Positions 32,187 to 40,180 of a stretch of 40,576 nucleotides of DNA are shown here, piece by piece. Source of the DNA: a virus; the IMG/VR virus record IMGVR_UViG_3300012936_004817, positions 1-40,576 of that record; one strand, given 5' to 3'. The position numbers and the translations under genes were made by a program. The notes beneath the pieces were generated by a model. The model was not told the origin of the DNA. It saw only the letters and a program-made list of their open reading frames with translations, and did not search any database. Positions within the stretch are counted from its first letter, which is position 1, and every line of letters starts with the position of its first letter.

Positions 32187-34709
32187 TCAAAAAAATCTTT
32201 CAATGGTATCTTTTTTTAGTGTTGGTTCATCCCAATTCATAGCCTGATAAAACATCATAATCTTTTTATATAACGCCTGGTCGTAGATTTTCTTATGATG
32301 TATATTCTCTTTTATGAATTTGATTATCTCAGGTGGGTCCTCATAACCTTTGTAGGCCAACACATCCATACCTAAATTATTTTCTTTTAGATACACCCAC
32401 TTTATCTTACTACCATTCTTGATGAATTCATATTTCTTATCTTGTTTGTAATACTTTAGTAAGTCATTGTGATTTATAGCAGCCTTGACATGCACTGGTG
32501 CACCTTTTTTGAAATCAGTAAACATACCATCTGATGGTGATATGTATTTTGATATATTCTTTACCCCAACTGGTGATGAGATTCTATCAAAGTCCATCAA
32601 CTCCATTGAATTTCTAAAGTTTACAATTCTCTCATCTATCTTTTCTTTTGGTACATCCGCCAAAATATCTTCCAACACACTCGATAGTAATTCTTTCATC
32701 GCGATTGCAAATGAACTTCTAACGGTATCCAAACCTTTGACATGCACTTTGTTTACCTTTACTCCAGCATCATTGATAATCTTCATACCATATCTTTTCT
32801 TGGTAATGAATAATCCACTCTTTGCAATAACCTCTTGTTTTATCTCGTAATAGTGTTCATCTATACGATTGAATCTTTTAGCAAAATAATTATATGAATT
32901 GTTCAAGAATGTTTGTACCTCTGATGCAATATCAAGAATCTTTTTTGACATCATCACATCAGATAATTTTTCATTCGGAAATCTCTTCTCTACCAATGGA
33001 ACTGCAGAATAAAATACTGAATCAGTATCAATGTAAATACAATAGTCTTTGTCATCACCCAACTCTCTGTTGTAAAAGTAGTTACCCATTTTCTTAGTGA
33101 ATTTGATTAGTGATTGACCTGTCAATGTTGTTGATTCTGCATTATCTAAGTCATAGAATCTAAATACAGGTAAACCCAACACACCATATAATGAGTTTAG
33201 AATAATCTTCTGTAGGTATTGTCTTCTATCAAAATACTGATGTTGTTCATCGTTACCCTCTTCAGCAAACTTCTTAGCCAACTTTCTGAACTCTACCCTT
33301 TCATTGAACCACTTAGTCAATAGTGATGGAATCAAACCTTTCTTATCAGTTCTATACAATACTCCACACGAAGATATACTGACTTGATTATCATTGAAGT
33401 ATTGTTCGAGTTGGTCATTAGTTACTTTACCTTGTTCCTTACCTTTCATCTCAATAGTATAAGTCTTTTTCAAATCTTTTTGTAAATACTCTTCAGGATC
33501 CCAACCAATAACCTTACCAAGTTTAGTTTCAGGTGAAATATTCAATGAACGAATTACACTCGGATACATACTCGTAATATCCAAATCATATACCCAACTA
33601 TGTTTACCAGATTGTGGTTCTTGTACATAAGCACCTGCGAACTTATCACCACTCAATTGTTTTGGTCTTGGTGGTTTATCTGGTGCAACCATTCCAACCT
33701 TTTTCAGATAGACTAAAATCGCACCCTCAAGATATCGTGAACTCATAAATACATCTTCATAAGGTACATGCCCAAGATGAGCCACACCACGAGCAATATC
33801 AATAAAATCTAATTTATCATCGAGTTTCTTCACAATCCTAACATCGTGTATGTTATATTCTACAAATTTCTCTAAGTCATTTTCATATAAATCGTTCAAT
33901 GTACCATCATATTCTATTTTATTCGTACCAACCTCAACCTCACCAATATGGTCTAATCTGTAACTTGATTGCATCGTAAATCTAAAGTTCTTGTAGAGTG
34001 CGAGATAGTCTAAAATGTTCACACCTGCAATTGTATATCTTTCTCTGAATGTAGACCAATTTACTTCTCTAATTGGTGATAGTAAATTGGCCACATCAGC
34101 ACCAACCACTTGAACTGACCGATTATAGAGAAAAGGAATATCGAAAAACTCTATATTCCAGCCAGTAATTATTGTTGGTTGGATTTCCATATATTTTAGG
34201 TAAAATCTTGTCAATAATTGAAACTCTGTTTTGAATGTTTCAATCGTTTGTCCATCTTCTTCTTTTACTCTGTTACCTACATCATCAGATGGTAGTTCAA
34301 ATTTATTTTCAGGATCGAGTACAAAAGCAGTATAGTGGTCGGTAATAGAATCATAAATCGCAATAGAAGTTATCTGTTCTTTTGGATTCTGAACATCAGG
34401 AAATCCATCTACGATTTCACACTCGATATCCATAATCATTACTCTGTGACCATCAGATACTTCATCACTATCTGTATATTGGTCTACTAAAAATCTAACT
34501 ACGGGTTGTACATCAGACTCAAACAGACCTTTTTCTTTAGGATCCCAATCGTGTATCTTCTTTAGTCTATCACCATATAGTGAAACATATTGACCACCAG
34601 GTGATTTGGTATACGCATATTTTTTGAATGGTATGACTTGGTAACCAGCCTTATCATCCCAAAGATGTATTTTCTTTTTGAAATGGTCGTAATGAATTGC
34701 CTGATACAT
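32187..34709 (-). CDS. 43: Family B replicative DNA polymerase, gp43-like
   Basis: An 840-residue polymerase with every core motif: Exo I MDIECEI (D94, E96), Exo II WNIEFFDIPF (D190), Exo III Y285-NIH-D289, motif A YDLDITSMYPS (D375), motif B KIILNSLYGV (K501 to G509) and motif C YIDTDS (D561, D563). Both proofreading and synthesis should be active. T4 gp43 has 898 residues. There is no intron, intein or frameshift. The ATG follows directly after the stop of the adenine methyltransferase gene; AGG is ten bases upstream. Confidence 0.96.
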   Translation of the reverse strand: MYQAIHYDHFKKKIHLWDDKAGYQVIPFKKYAYTKSPGGQYVSLYGDRLKKIHDWDPKEKGLFESDVQPVVRFLVDQYTDSDEVSDGHRVMIMDIECEIVDGFPDVQNPKEQITSIAIYDSITDHYTAFVLDPENKFELPSDDVGNRVKEEDGQTIETFKTEFQLLTRFYLKYMEIQPTIITGWNIEFFDIPFLYNRSVQVVGADVANLLSPIREVNWSTFRERYTIAGVNILDYLALYKNFRFTMQSSYRLDHIGEVEVGTNKIEYDGTLNDLYENDLEKFVEYNIHDVRIVKKLDDKLDFIDIARGVAHLGHVPYEDVFMSSRYLEGAILVYLKKVGMVAPDKPPRPKQLSGDKFAGAYVQEPQSGKHSWVYDLDITSMYPSVIRSLNISPETKLGKVIGWDPEEYLQKDLKKTYTIEMKGKEQGKVTNDQLEQYFNDNQVSISSCGVLYRTDKKGLIPSLLTKWFNERVEFRKLAKKFAEEGNDEQHQYFDRRQYLQKIILNSLYGVLGLPVFRFYDLDNAESTTLTGQSLIKFTKKMGNYFYNRELGDDKDYCIYIDTDSVFYSAVPLVEKRFPNEKLSDVMMSKKILDIASEVQTFLNNSYNYFAKRFNRIDEHYYEIKQEVIAKSGLFITKKRYGMKIINDAGVKVNKVHVKGLDTVRSSFAIAMKELLSSVLEDILADVPKEKIDERIVNFRNSMELMDFDRISSPVGVKNISKYISPSDGMFTDFKKGAPVHVKAAINHNDLLKYYKQDKKYEFIKNGSKIKWVYLKENNLGMDVLAYKGYEDPPEIIKFIKENIHHKKIYDQALYKKIMMFYQAMNWDEPTLKKDTIERFF

Positions 34710-35474
34710 TTATATAAACCTATTTACACCTGTTAGTTCGTTTATTCTTTCCATTGATTTTGTAAAATACTCCTCATCTAACTCACAACCAATAAATTCT
34801 CTGTTGGTATTTATGGATGCAATTGCAGTACTACCACTACCACTAAAACAATCCAAAACAACATCACCTTTATTTGTGTGAGCCTTGATAATTCTTTCTA
34901 ATAACTCAAGTGGTTTCTGAGTTGGATGCCATCCAGCATATTCTTTTGATGTGGTATGATTGTTCTTTGGCCAAACATCCGTTGGTATTTTACCAAGTGG
35001 ATTTAGTTCTTTACCTTTTCTAACACTCTTTTTCAAAATATATGGTATTCTAACATCATCTTTGTTGAACATAAATTCTTTACCTTTAGAATACATCAAT
35101 AAATCCTCGTGTTTTCTGGCAAAGTTTTTCTTTGTTCTACCACCCCAATCATACGACCATATTATCCAACTCTGATAATAAATATCATCAAAAGAGTTGA
35201 GAACATCTAATTTATATTTCAAGAATGTATCTGTTTTGGTAGTACCCCAAACATACATACATCTATTTGGTTTCAATACCCTAACACATTCAGCTGTCCA
35301 TAACTTACACCAATCTAAATAATCTTGTTCTGTGTCCCAAGCCGAGTCCCAACCCTTACCACCATCATATCCAATATAATATGGTGGATCTGTTAGAACC
35401 AAATCAATAGAATTATCATCAAGACCTCTTAGTAAGTCTAAACAATCCTCATTTACTATAGCATAACTTTTCAT
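34710..35474 (-). CDS. N6-adenine DNA methyltransferase, type beta
   Basis: A 254-residue protein with catalytic DPPY (D29-Y32) near the N-terminus, as TDPPYYIGYDGGKGWDS, and the SAM-binding motif DCFSGSGSTAIAS (208-220) near the C-terminus, preceded by WHPTQKPLELLERI. The order DPPY then FxGxG is the beta class used by many type II systems. It would methylate adenine in a short site. GAGGAG lies before the ATG, which overlaps the stop of the PD-(D/E)XK-like gene (ATGA 35471-35474). The two look like a restriction-modification pair; alternatively it is an orphan enzyme protecting phage DNA. Confidence 0.9.
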   Translation of the reverse strand: MKSYAIVNEDCLDLLRGLDDNSIDLVLTDPPYYIGYDGGKGWDSAWDTEQDYLDWCKLWTAECVRVLKPNRCMYVWGTTKTDTFLKYKLDVLNSFDDIYYQSWIIWSYDWGGRTKKNFARKHEDLLMYSKGKEFMFNKDDVRIPYILKKSVRKGKELNPLGKIPTDVWPKNNHTTSKEYAGWHPTQKPLELLERIIKAHTNKGDVVLDCFSGSGSTAIASINTNREFIGCELDEEYFTKSMERINELTGVNRFI

Positions 35475-36067
35475 TCATTCTCCTCGAACCAATCATTGTC
35501 TTTGTAAGCAATTTCATAATTAGAAACATCGTCTAAGTTCACAACAACACTATTTAGGTTTGTTGTCGCCCCATCTTTACGATTGTTGTTGTTTTCAGTA
35601 AGTGTACTGATAACATAATCAGTAGTTGGTTTGATAATCAAAACACATCTCTCTTTCCAAAACACACCAAAATAGTGATTATGTTTAGAATAAGCATCAA
35701 TTGCATCTTGTGTATATGCCCCATTGTAAACACCAGGAACTTTGAGTGCTGAAAATCTCAAACCTGTATTATGGTTTCTAACTTGACGAGTAAGGTTACG
35801 AACCTCTTTGTCATTGATAGACTTACTCTTATATTCTGCAGTTTGTCCATCAGCCTCATAAGCATCTGCACCATATTTATCACTACCTTTACCAGCAGAA
35901 ATCTTATCAAAAGCCTTGTGACCTAATTTGTCAGCGATAACAAACTCTCTCCATTGAGTTTTGTCTGTAATTTTATGAACACCATCCCTCTCACCTTTTA
36001 GATATAAAGCGTGAGCCAAGTCTTCATAAGAAAAATTGTTTATTAGATTGTTAGTTGTTGTCTTCAT
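35471..36067 (-). CDS. PD-(D/E)XK-like protein, candidate type II restriction endonuclease
   Basis: A 198-residue protein from the ATG at 36067. Earlier in-frame starts are set aside because the promoter at 36100-36129 would place the transcript start at about 36093, and AAGGA lies 12 bases before this ATG. REFVIADKLGHKAFDKISAG precedes GADAYEADGQTAEYKSKSI, which provides D68-x9-E78-x-K80, a PD-(D/E)XK active site. The arrangement resembles restriction enzymes, and the coupled adenine methyltransferase is the partner expected. The C-terminus (FGVFWKERCVLIIKPTTDYV) could bind DNA. Cleavage is not proven; a non-cutting relative or a phage-specific nuclease is possible. Confidence 0.65.
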   Translation of the reverse strand: MKTTTNNLINNFSYEDLAHALYLKGERDGVHKITDKTQWREFVIADKLGHKAFDKISAGKGSDKYGADAYEADGQTAEYKSKSINDKEVRNLTRQVRNHNTGLRFSALKVPGVYNGAYTQDAIDAYSKHNHYFGVFWKERCVLIIKPTTDYVISTLTENNNNRKDGATTNLNSVVVNLDDVSNYEIAYKDNDWFEENE

Positions 36068-36099
36068 TTTGTTTGTTTTTCCTTTATTATTCATAGTAT

Positions 36100-36129
36100 A
36101 ATATACACAACTTTTACTATATGTGTCAA
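36100..36129 (-). promoter_or_regulatory. Promoter before the nuclease-methyltransferase pair
   Basis: Minus-strand TTGACA (36124-36129), 18 bases, TATATT (36100-36105). Both boxes are near-perfect for sigma-70. The transcript would start near 36093, so translation begins at the ATG at 36067 after about 26 bases containing AAGGA. The -35 box overlaps the stop codon of the small zinc-finger gene. Confidence 0.6.
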
Positions 36130-36245
36130 GCATTATTTTCTTTTTTTATAACACAAAATAAACAGAGTTCAGGATAAAAAATCATTATCCCATCTAACTC
36201 TGTTTTACATTGTTTACATTTACGATTCGTCTTCGTCTTCTTCAT
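36126..36245 (-). CDS. Tiny zinc-finger protein (39 residues)
   Basis: A 39-residue ORF from the ATG at 36245: MKKTKTNRKCKQCKTELDGI, then YPELCLFCVIKKE. Two CxxC knuckles (C10-x2-C13 and C31-x2-C34) make a zinc finger. It overlaps the end of the preceding tiny gene by 26 bases in another frame. Only GATGGTG lies before the start, so the start is less sure; the reading frame is open further upstream but that part would not fit the preceding gene's clear ribosome site. Confidence 0.45.
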   Translation of the reverse strand: MKKTKTNRKCKQCKTELDGIMIFYPELCLFCVIKKENNA

Positions 36246-36339
36246 CACCATCAAACCACACTTCGCAGTGTTCGAGACAATCTGAACAGATGTCATAGTC
36301 ATCATAGACCATTCCACCACAACATTCACTTCTATACAT
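36220..36339 (-). CDS. Tiny zinc-finger protein with acidic tail (39 residues)
   Basis: A 39-residue ORF, MYRSECCGGMVYDDYDICSD onward, with CC at 6-7, C18-x2-C21 and HC at 24-25, then an acidic tail of Asp and Glu. AAAGGAG lies seven bases before the ATG, one of the best ribosome sites in the region. The pattern (SxCC...DICSDC..HC) resembles tiny zinc-finger proteins seen in T4-like phages. Function unknown. Confidence 0.65.
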   Translation of the reverse strand: MYRSECCGGMVYDDYDICSDCLEHCEVWFDGDEEDEDES

Positions 36340-36351
36340 AATAGACTCCTT

Positions 36352-36708
36352 TTATTTTATGTTTAGTTTTGAAAAATATTCATCTTTAGTGATACCAAGT
36401 CTACCATTGGTTTTTCTACCCCAAGTAAACTCACTCTTTAGTTTCTTGTTAGCCAAGACATTTACAAAAAAATCATTGGTTGGATTCTCACAAATAAACT
36501 CATAGTTTTTCAAGAATCTATCCACACCATTCATATCACTACCTTTTGTGAAATACATTCTTTCGTATGGTAAATTTGTAGTACTCATAGTCAATTTGAA
36601 ATTCTTGAAATACTTATTATATTCAACTCCCACATGCTGGATAGTACCACTTCTTTTATTTACCCAATAAGTGTAAGTACCTTCTTTTAGATGTTTTCTT
36701 GTATTCAT
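36352..36708 (-). CDS. Hypothetical protein
   Basis: A 118-residue basic protein from the ATG at 36708 (AAGGA eight bases upstream; an ATG at 36729 would add seven residues and include that site). Segments: YTYWVNKRSGTIQHVGVEYN, FKNFKLTMSTTNLPYERMYF, FICENPTNDFFVNVLANKKL and WGRKTNGRLGITKDEYFSKL. Likely alpha/beta fold, no recognised motif. It follows the promoter-like element at 36735-36763 and a preceding 85-base gap. Confidence 0.6.
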   Translation of the reverse strand: MNTRKHLKEGTYTYWVNKRSGTIQHVGVEYNKYFKNFKLTMSTTNLPYERMYFTKGSDMNGVDRFLKNYEFICENPTNDFFVNVLANKKLKSEFTWGRKTNGRLGITKDEYFSKLNIK

Positions 36709-36734
36709 TATTTTTTCCTTATTTTTCATACCAT

Positions 36735-36763
36735 AAGTTACAAATAAAAAATGACAAATACAA
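36735..36763 (-). promoter_or_regulatory. Promoter-like element TTGTAT-N17-TAACTT
   Basis: In the 85-base gap at 36709-36793, the minus strand reads TGCTTGTAT (TTGTAT 36758-36763), 17 bases, TAACTT (36735-36740). The -35 box is poor, but GCTTG, the 19-base gap to GTA and TTATTTGTAACTTAT closely match the element at 2076-2104 (TTATTCGTAACTTAT). Transcription would begin about 36729, just before the hypothetical gene. Confidence 0.4.
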
Positions 36764-36793
36764 GCACTTTTTACAACTTTTTTTATTTTTTTT

Positions 36794-37294
36794 TCAATCC
36801 ATTAGAAATATTTCTTGTGAATCTATTAGTGTATTTTCAATACTCCAATACAATTTCATCCAACTACCACTACCCTTATTTTGCATTACTCTTGTAGGTC
36901 TTAGTGTATTGAAAAAATATCCTAAACTATCTACTTCAGAGTATCTGTCTGTAGTCCATCTTAGTGTGTCTACATCTACATCCATAGTATCTCTGTTTCC
37001 AAAGTTATCATACCATATTGCTTTATTTCTTCTGTTTGGTAATAATCTGTAATGTCCACTTGAATCATCTTCGTCCCAATACATATTACTCCACCAATGT
37101 ACAACCATTCTTTCAAGTGGTATACTATCTTCTGATTCTAAGTGACCCCAAATTGGAGCAGGTGTTATCCATAACCAATCAAGTATTTCAATTCTATCTA
37201 CTCGTAACATCGTCACGATAATATTAGATTTAGTCGGGTCTTCTACCCTATCATCACAACAAAATAATAATAACAAAAATAATAACTTTTTCAA
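36794..37294 (-). CDS. Small predicted lipoprotein following the TonB-dependent receptor
   Basis: A 166-residue protein beginning MKKLLFLLLLFCCDDRVEDP. Positive start, hydrophobic core, then Cys12-Cys13 followed by two Asp make a lipoprotein signal, although LLFC is not a canonical lipobox. The mature part is Trp-rich (ILDWLWITPAPIWGH, MVVHWWSNMYWDEDD) and probably beta-rich. The start is a TTG at 37294 with AAAGG eight bases upstream. It lies 52 bases after the receptor gene, separated by the hairpin at 37313-37339. In Bacteroidota, surface lipoproteins often partner such receptors; here that is inference. Confidence 0.6.
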   Translation of the reverse strand: MKKLLFLLLLFCCDDRVEDPTKSNIIVTMLRVDRIEILDWLWITPAPIWGHLESEDSIPLERMVVHWWSNMYWDEDDSSGHYRLLPNRRNKAIWYDNFGNRDTMDVDVDTLRWTTDRYSEVDSLGYFFNTLRPTRVMQNKGSGSWMKLYWSIENTLIDSQEIFLMD

Positions 37295-37312
37295 TGTTTG
37301 TACCTTTACAAT

Positions 37313-37339
37313 AATTGGGGGGAAAAATTCCCCCCAATT
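37313..37339 (-). terminator. Perfect 10-bp hairpin after the receptor gene
   Basis: AATTGGGGGG (37313-37322 on the plus strand), a 7-base loop, and CCCCCCAATT (37330-37339) form a perfect 10-bp stem eight bases beyond the receptor stop. On the minus strand it is followed by ATTGTAAAGG, with no clean U-run, so it may be a partial terminator, an attenuator, or a 3'-end stabiliser between the receptor and the lipoprotein gene. Confidence 0.6.
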
Positions 37340-37346
37340 TATTACT

Positions 37347-40100
37347 TTAGAAATTGACAGATAGTCCTAAGTTGAAACTTCTTGGTGTTCCAAGAAATAC
37401 TTCGGCATTATGAGCTAAGTGAAGTTTATCACCATACCCATTGTATTTACTATTGTCTGTTGCATCTTGAACATATACTTCGTCAAGAGCATTGAATAAA
37501 TGACCGTGAATAGTCATATCAAGACCTGCAATTTCAGGTAATTTATAAGATAGATGTAAGTCTAACTTACCATAAGATGGAGTTTTCCATACTTGTGCTC
37601 TATCTGCATCACCATCAACCTCACGAGAATCAGGACTCCAATCAGCATAGTGATTGTCGTACCATCTATAAAGACCTTGTACACTCAAACCTTTGATTGG
37701 TTTTACTGTAAGTCCACCAACATAAGATGTCTGTGGCATATCACCAACCTTTAGATTATTTAGAGCATATTCATACTCAGTAGATGTTTGTCCAATAATC
37801 TCATTATTTTCATTGTATTCCATTGAAGTATAGTCACCTTTAGCATCTCCGTCAAAGTACCAATCTCCGATACTAACAGCGACATCTAAGTCTACCATTT
37901 CGTGTAGAGCAACTTTAGACTCTATCTCGAAACCACTATGACTTTGGTCTACACCAGTTAGATAAATGATGTCTGTGTCACCTGAATCACCTTGTCCTGT
38001 TGTTACAGATTTTGTAAGGTTTCTATCTTTCCATTGAGTGTTGTAATAACTACCCTTGATAGCAACTTTATCACTTCTGTATTCTCCACCGATTTCATTA
38101 GATATGAATTTCTCATTGTCTGGATTTGTAGATACATTTCCATCATAGTCAATCACATTATCTAAGATTGGTGGTTTTTGAACATACCCTAAATTAGCAA
38201 ATGCTGATAATCTGTCATCAAGATTATATCTAGCACCACCCTTTACTTGAAAGGTTGTGATAGATGGAGCTTCAACAAAATTATCAATTTTGTTTCCATC
38301 TTCATCTACATTTAGAGCAAAATGGTCTTCGTAAGTATATCCAATAGTGGATACACCACCCATACCATAAAGGTTTAGTTTCTCACCAGTATAACTACCT
38401 TGTAAGAAAGCACCAAACCAATCAACAGTTGTTTCGTTGTGATAGGCGATAATATCACCTAAACGAACTACTTTACCATCAGGTGCGTTATCATCGGCGA
38501 AATTTACATAGTAGTCTCCACCTAATAAATCACGAACCTCACGGGCGTGTTCTATACCAGCAGTTCTCCAATCGATACCAACTTGAACTTCAAGTTCGTC
38601 TGATACATCATAGTTCAATTTAGAAATCAAACCATATGTGTTCTGACGATTGATTGAGTTACGAAGAATACCTGTTGAACGATTTTCAACATCAGACCAA
38701 GCAGAATCTACATTAGATGAGTTCTGTTCAATCTCAGCATTCCAATCCCACATCCAAGGTGAACTTGCATACCAAGGTTCTCCTTCGACTGCAGGTTTTC
38801 TACTGACACTTCCATAAGTACCAGTACCACCACCTGAACCACCACTCCAATATAATACTGAAGATAATCTCATATCATCATTTATATCATAGAAATGGTT
38901 TAGATTTACAAGTGGTTTATGAAAGAAGTTTTCTCTTTCATTCAACAGATTTGGATTGTACCTGTCTGTTGTATTAGCACCATACATATACCAGTATTGT
39001 TTACCTTTATATGATGGGTCTACAGGTGCCCAATTCTGATTGAAGAACCTACCAGCTTCAGTTTCAAACTTCTCTCCCTCAACATAAGCTGAATCATTGT
39101 ATCCATCGATACTTCCAGCCAACTCTTGAGAATAAGTAGCTATGTTCTGTTTGTATAGGTTCTGTCCGTGTCTTTGTGGAGCACCGATTGCATATAACTC
39201 GAATCTCTGTTTATCTGATACAGCATATGATGTACCTAAATAATAAGCCCAAGCATCTGTCCAAGTACCGTCAATCAAACCGTCACCAGTTTTACGAACA
39301 ATTGTACCACTAATTGCCAACTTATCATTTATTAGACCTGAGTTATAATTCAAGGTAGATTTTAGAAATCCACCCTCACCGACTTCCTGTTTGAACTTCC
39401 CACCTTTTTCGTGAGCAGCTGGGTCGGTGATAATGTTCATCGTTCCACCAATTGATGGTGTAGCAAGATTCACGGCTGATAGACCTCGTTGCATCTGAAT
39501 TGAGGAAGTAGCATCTCCTACTCCATCCCAATTAGACCAATAAACCCATCCGTTCTCCATATCGTTTTGGGGAACTCCGTTTATCATTACTGCGACATTT
39601 CGTTGGTTGAATCCACGAACATTAATACGGGCATCTCCCGCACCTCCACCTTGTTGAGTTGCATATACACTTGGTGTTGTGTTTAGAATCATTGGAATAT
39701 CTTGAGAACCTAATCTCACTTCCATTTCTTCTTTACTAACCGTAGTATAAGCAACAGGTGTAGTCTCATCTGCACGAGAAGCAAGAACTTCAAGTGCTGT
39801 GAGAGCAACCACATCAGTTTCTAAGTCAAAACTGACACTTCCAACTATATCACCAATCTCAACTGATTGAGTTTTGGCAACATAACCGATGTATGAAGCA
39901 GTAATGTCAAAAGTACCAGATCCAGTTTCGATGACGAATTTTCCACTTTCGTCTGTTACTCCACCGAGTTCTGTACCCTCAACGATTACATTCGCTCCAA
40001 CAAGTGGTTTTTCTCCATCCCCAACAAAACCAGTAACGGCCTGTCCATAAACAAGTCCTACTGACATTGCAAGAATAGAGATTAGATTACGATAGTTCAT
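37347..40100 (-). CDS. TonB-dependent outer-membrane receptor
   Basis: A 917-residue protein from the ATG at 40100 (AGGAG eight bases upstream; a GTG at 40109 abuts the site). It has a Sec signal peptide ending near LAMSVGLVYGQ; a carboxypeptidase-regulatory-like beta domain at about 20-100 (GANVIVEGTELGGVTDESGK); a plug at about 110-230 with SQDIPMILNTTPSVYATQQG, INVRGFNQRNVAVMINGVPQ and GGTMNIIT; and a beta-barrel to the C-terminus, which ends NLGLSVNF. The last Phe is as expected for barrel assembly. Such receptors import iron complexes, B12, sugars or peptides using TonB. This domain set is typical of Bacteroidota and Marinimicrobia. Finding it intact in a phage replication neighbourhood is very unusual. 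Substrate unknown. Confidence 0.93.
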   Translation of the reverse strand: MNYRNLISILAMSVGLVYGQAVTGFVGDGEKPLVGANVIVEGTELGGVTDESGKFVIETGSGTFDITASYIGYVAKTQSVEIGDIVGSVSFDLETDVVALTALEVLASRADETTPVAYTTVSKEEMEVRLGSQDIPMILNTTPSVYATQQGGGAGDARINVRGFNQRNVAVMINGVPQNDMENGWVYWSNWDGVGDATSSIQMQRGLSAVNLATPSIGGTMNIITDPAAHEKGGKFKQEVGEGGFLKSTLNYNSGLINDKLAISGTIVRKTGDGLIDGTWTDAWAYYLGTSYAVSDKQRFELYAIGAPQRHGQNLYKQNIATYSQELAGSIDGYNDSAYVEGEKFETEAGRFFNQNWAPVDPSYKGKQYWYMYGANTTDRYNPNLLNERENFFHKPLVNLNHFYDINDDMRLSSVLYWSGGSGGGTGTYGSVSRKPAVEGEPWYASSPWMWDWNAEIEQNSSNVDSAWSDVENRSTGILRNSINRQNTYGLISKLNYDVSDELEVQVGIDWRTAGIEHAREVRDLLGGDYYVNFADDNAPDGKVVRLGDIIAYHNETTVDWFGAFLQGSYTGEKLNLYGMGGVSTIGYTYEDHFALNVDEDGNKIDNFVEAPSITTFQVKGGARYNLDDRLSAFANLGYVQKPPILDNVIDYDGNVSTNPDNEKFISNEIGGEYRSDKVAIKGSYYNTQWKDRNLTKSVTTGQGDSGDTDIIYLTGVDQSHSGFEIESKVALHEMVDLDVAVSIGDWYFDGDAKGDYTSMEYNENNEIIGQTSTEYEYALNNLKVGDMPQTSYVGGLTVKPIKGLSVQGLYRWYDNHYADWSPDSREVDGDADRAQVWKTPSYGKLDLHLSYKLPEIAGLDMTIHGHLFNALDEVYVQDATDNSKYNGYGDKLHLAHNAEVFLGTPRSFNLGLSVNF

Positions 40101-40130
40101 AGTAATCACTCCTATTGTTGTTTTGAAATT

Positions 40131-40154
40131 GACACATTTTTTTACAGGTGTGTC
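40131..40154. repeat. Short inverted repeat upstream of the receptor gene
   Basis: GACACA (40131-40136) and TGTGTC (40149-40154) form a 6-bp stem with a 12-base loop in the 80-base gap between the reductase stop and the receptor start. It might be a weak terminator for the reductase or an operator for the receptor. I saw no convincing promoter in this gap. Confidence 0.25.
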
Positions 40155-40180
40155 GTCTGCCTGTCCGCTGTTTTTTAAGT

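Noticed and set aside
32485-32850. 121-codon plus-strand frame over the polymerase gene
   Set aside because: Antisense to the intact polymerase motifs; no recognisable product.
36068-36133. Longer N-terminus for the PD-(D/E)XK-like protein
   Set aside because: The promoter boxes at 36100-36129 fall within it and the transcript would start downstream; the extra residues show no conserved character.
36794-40100. SusC/SusD polysaccharide uptake pair
   Set aside because: The lipoprotein is only 166 residues and lacks SusD features, and no glycoside hydrolases are nearby.
40131-40154. Strong terminator after the ribonucleotide reductase
   Set aside because: Only six base pairs with a 12-base loop and no U-run; listed as a weak inverted repeat.
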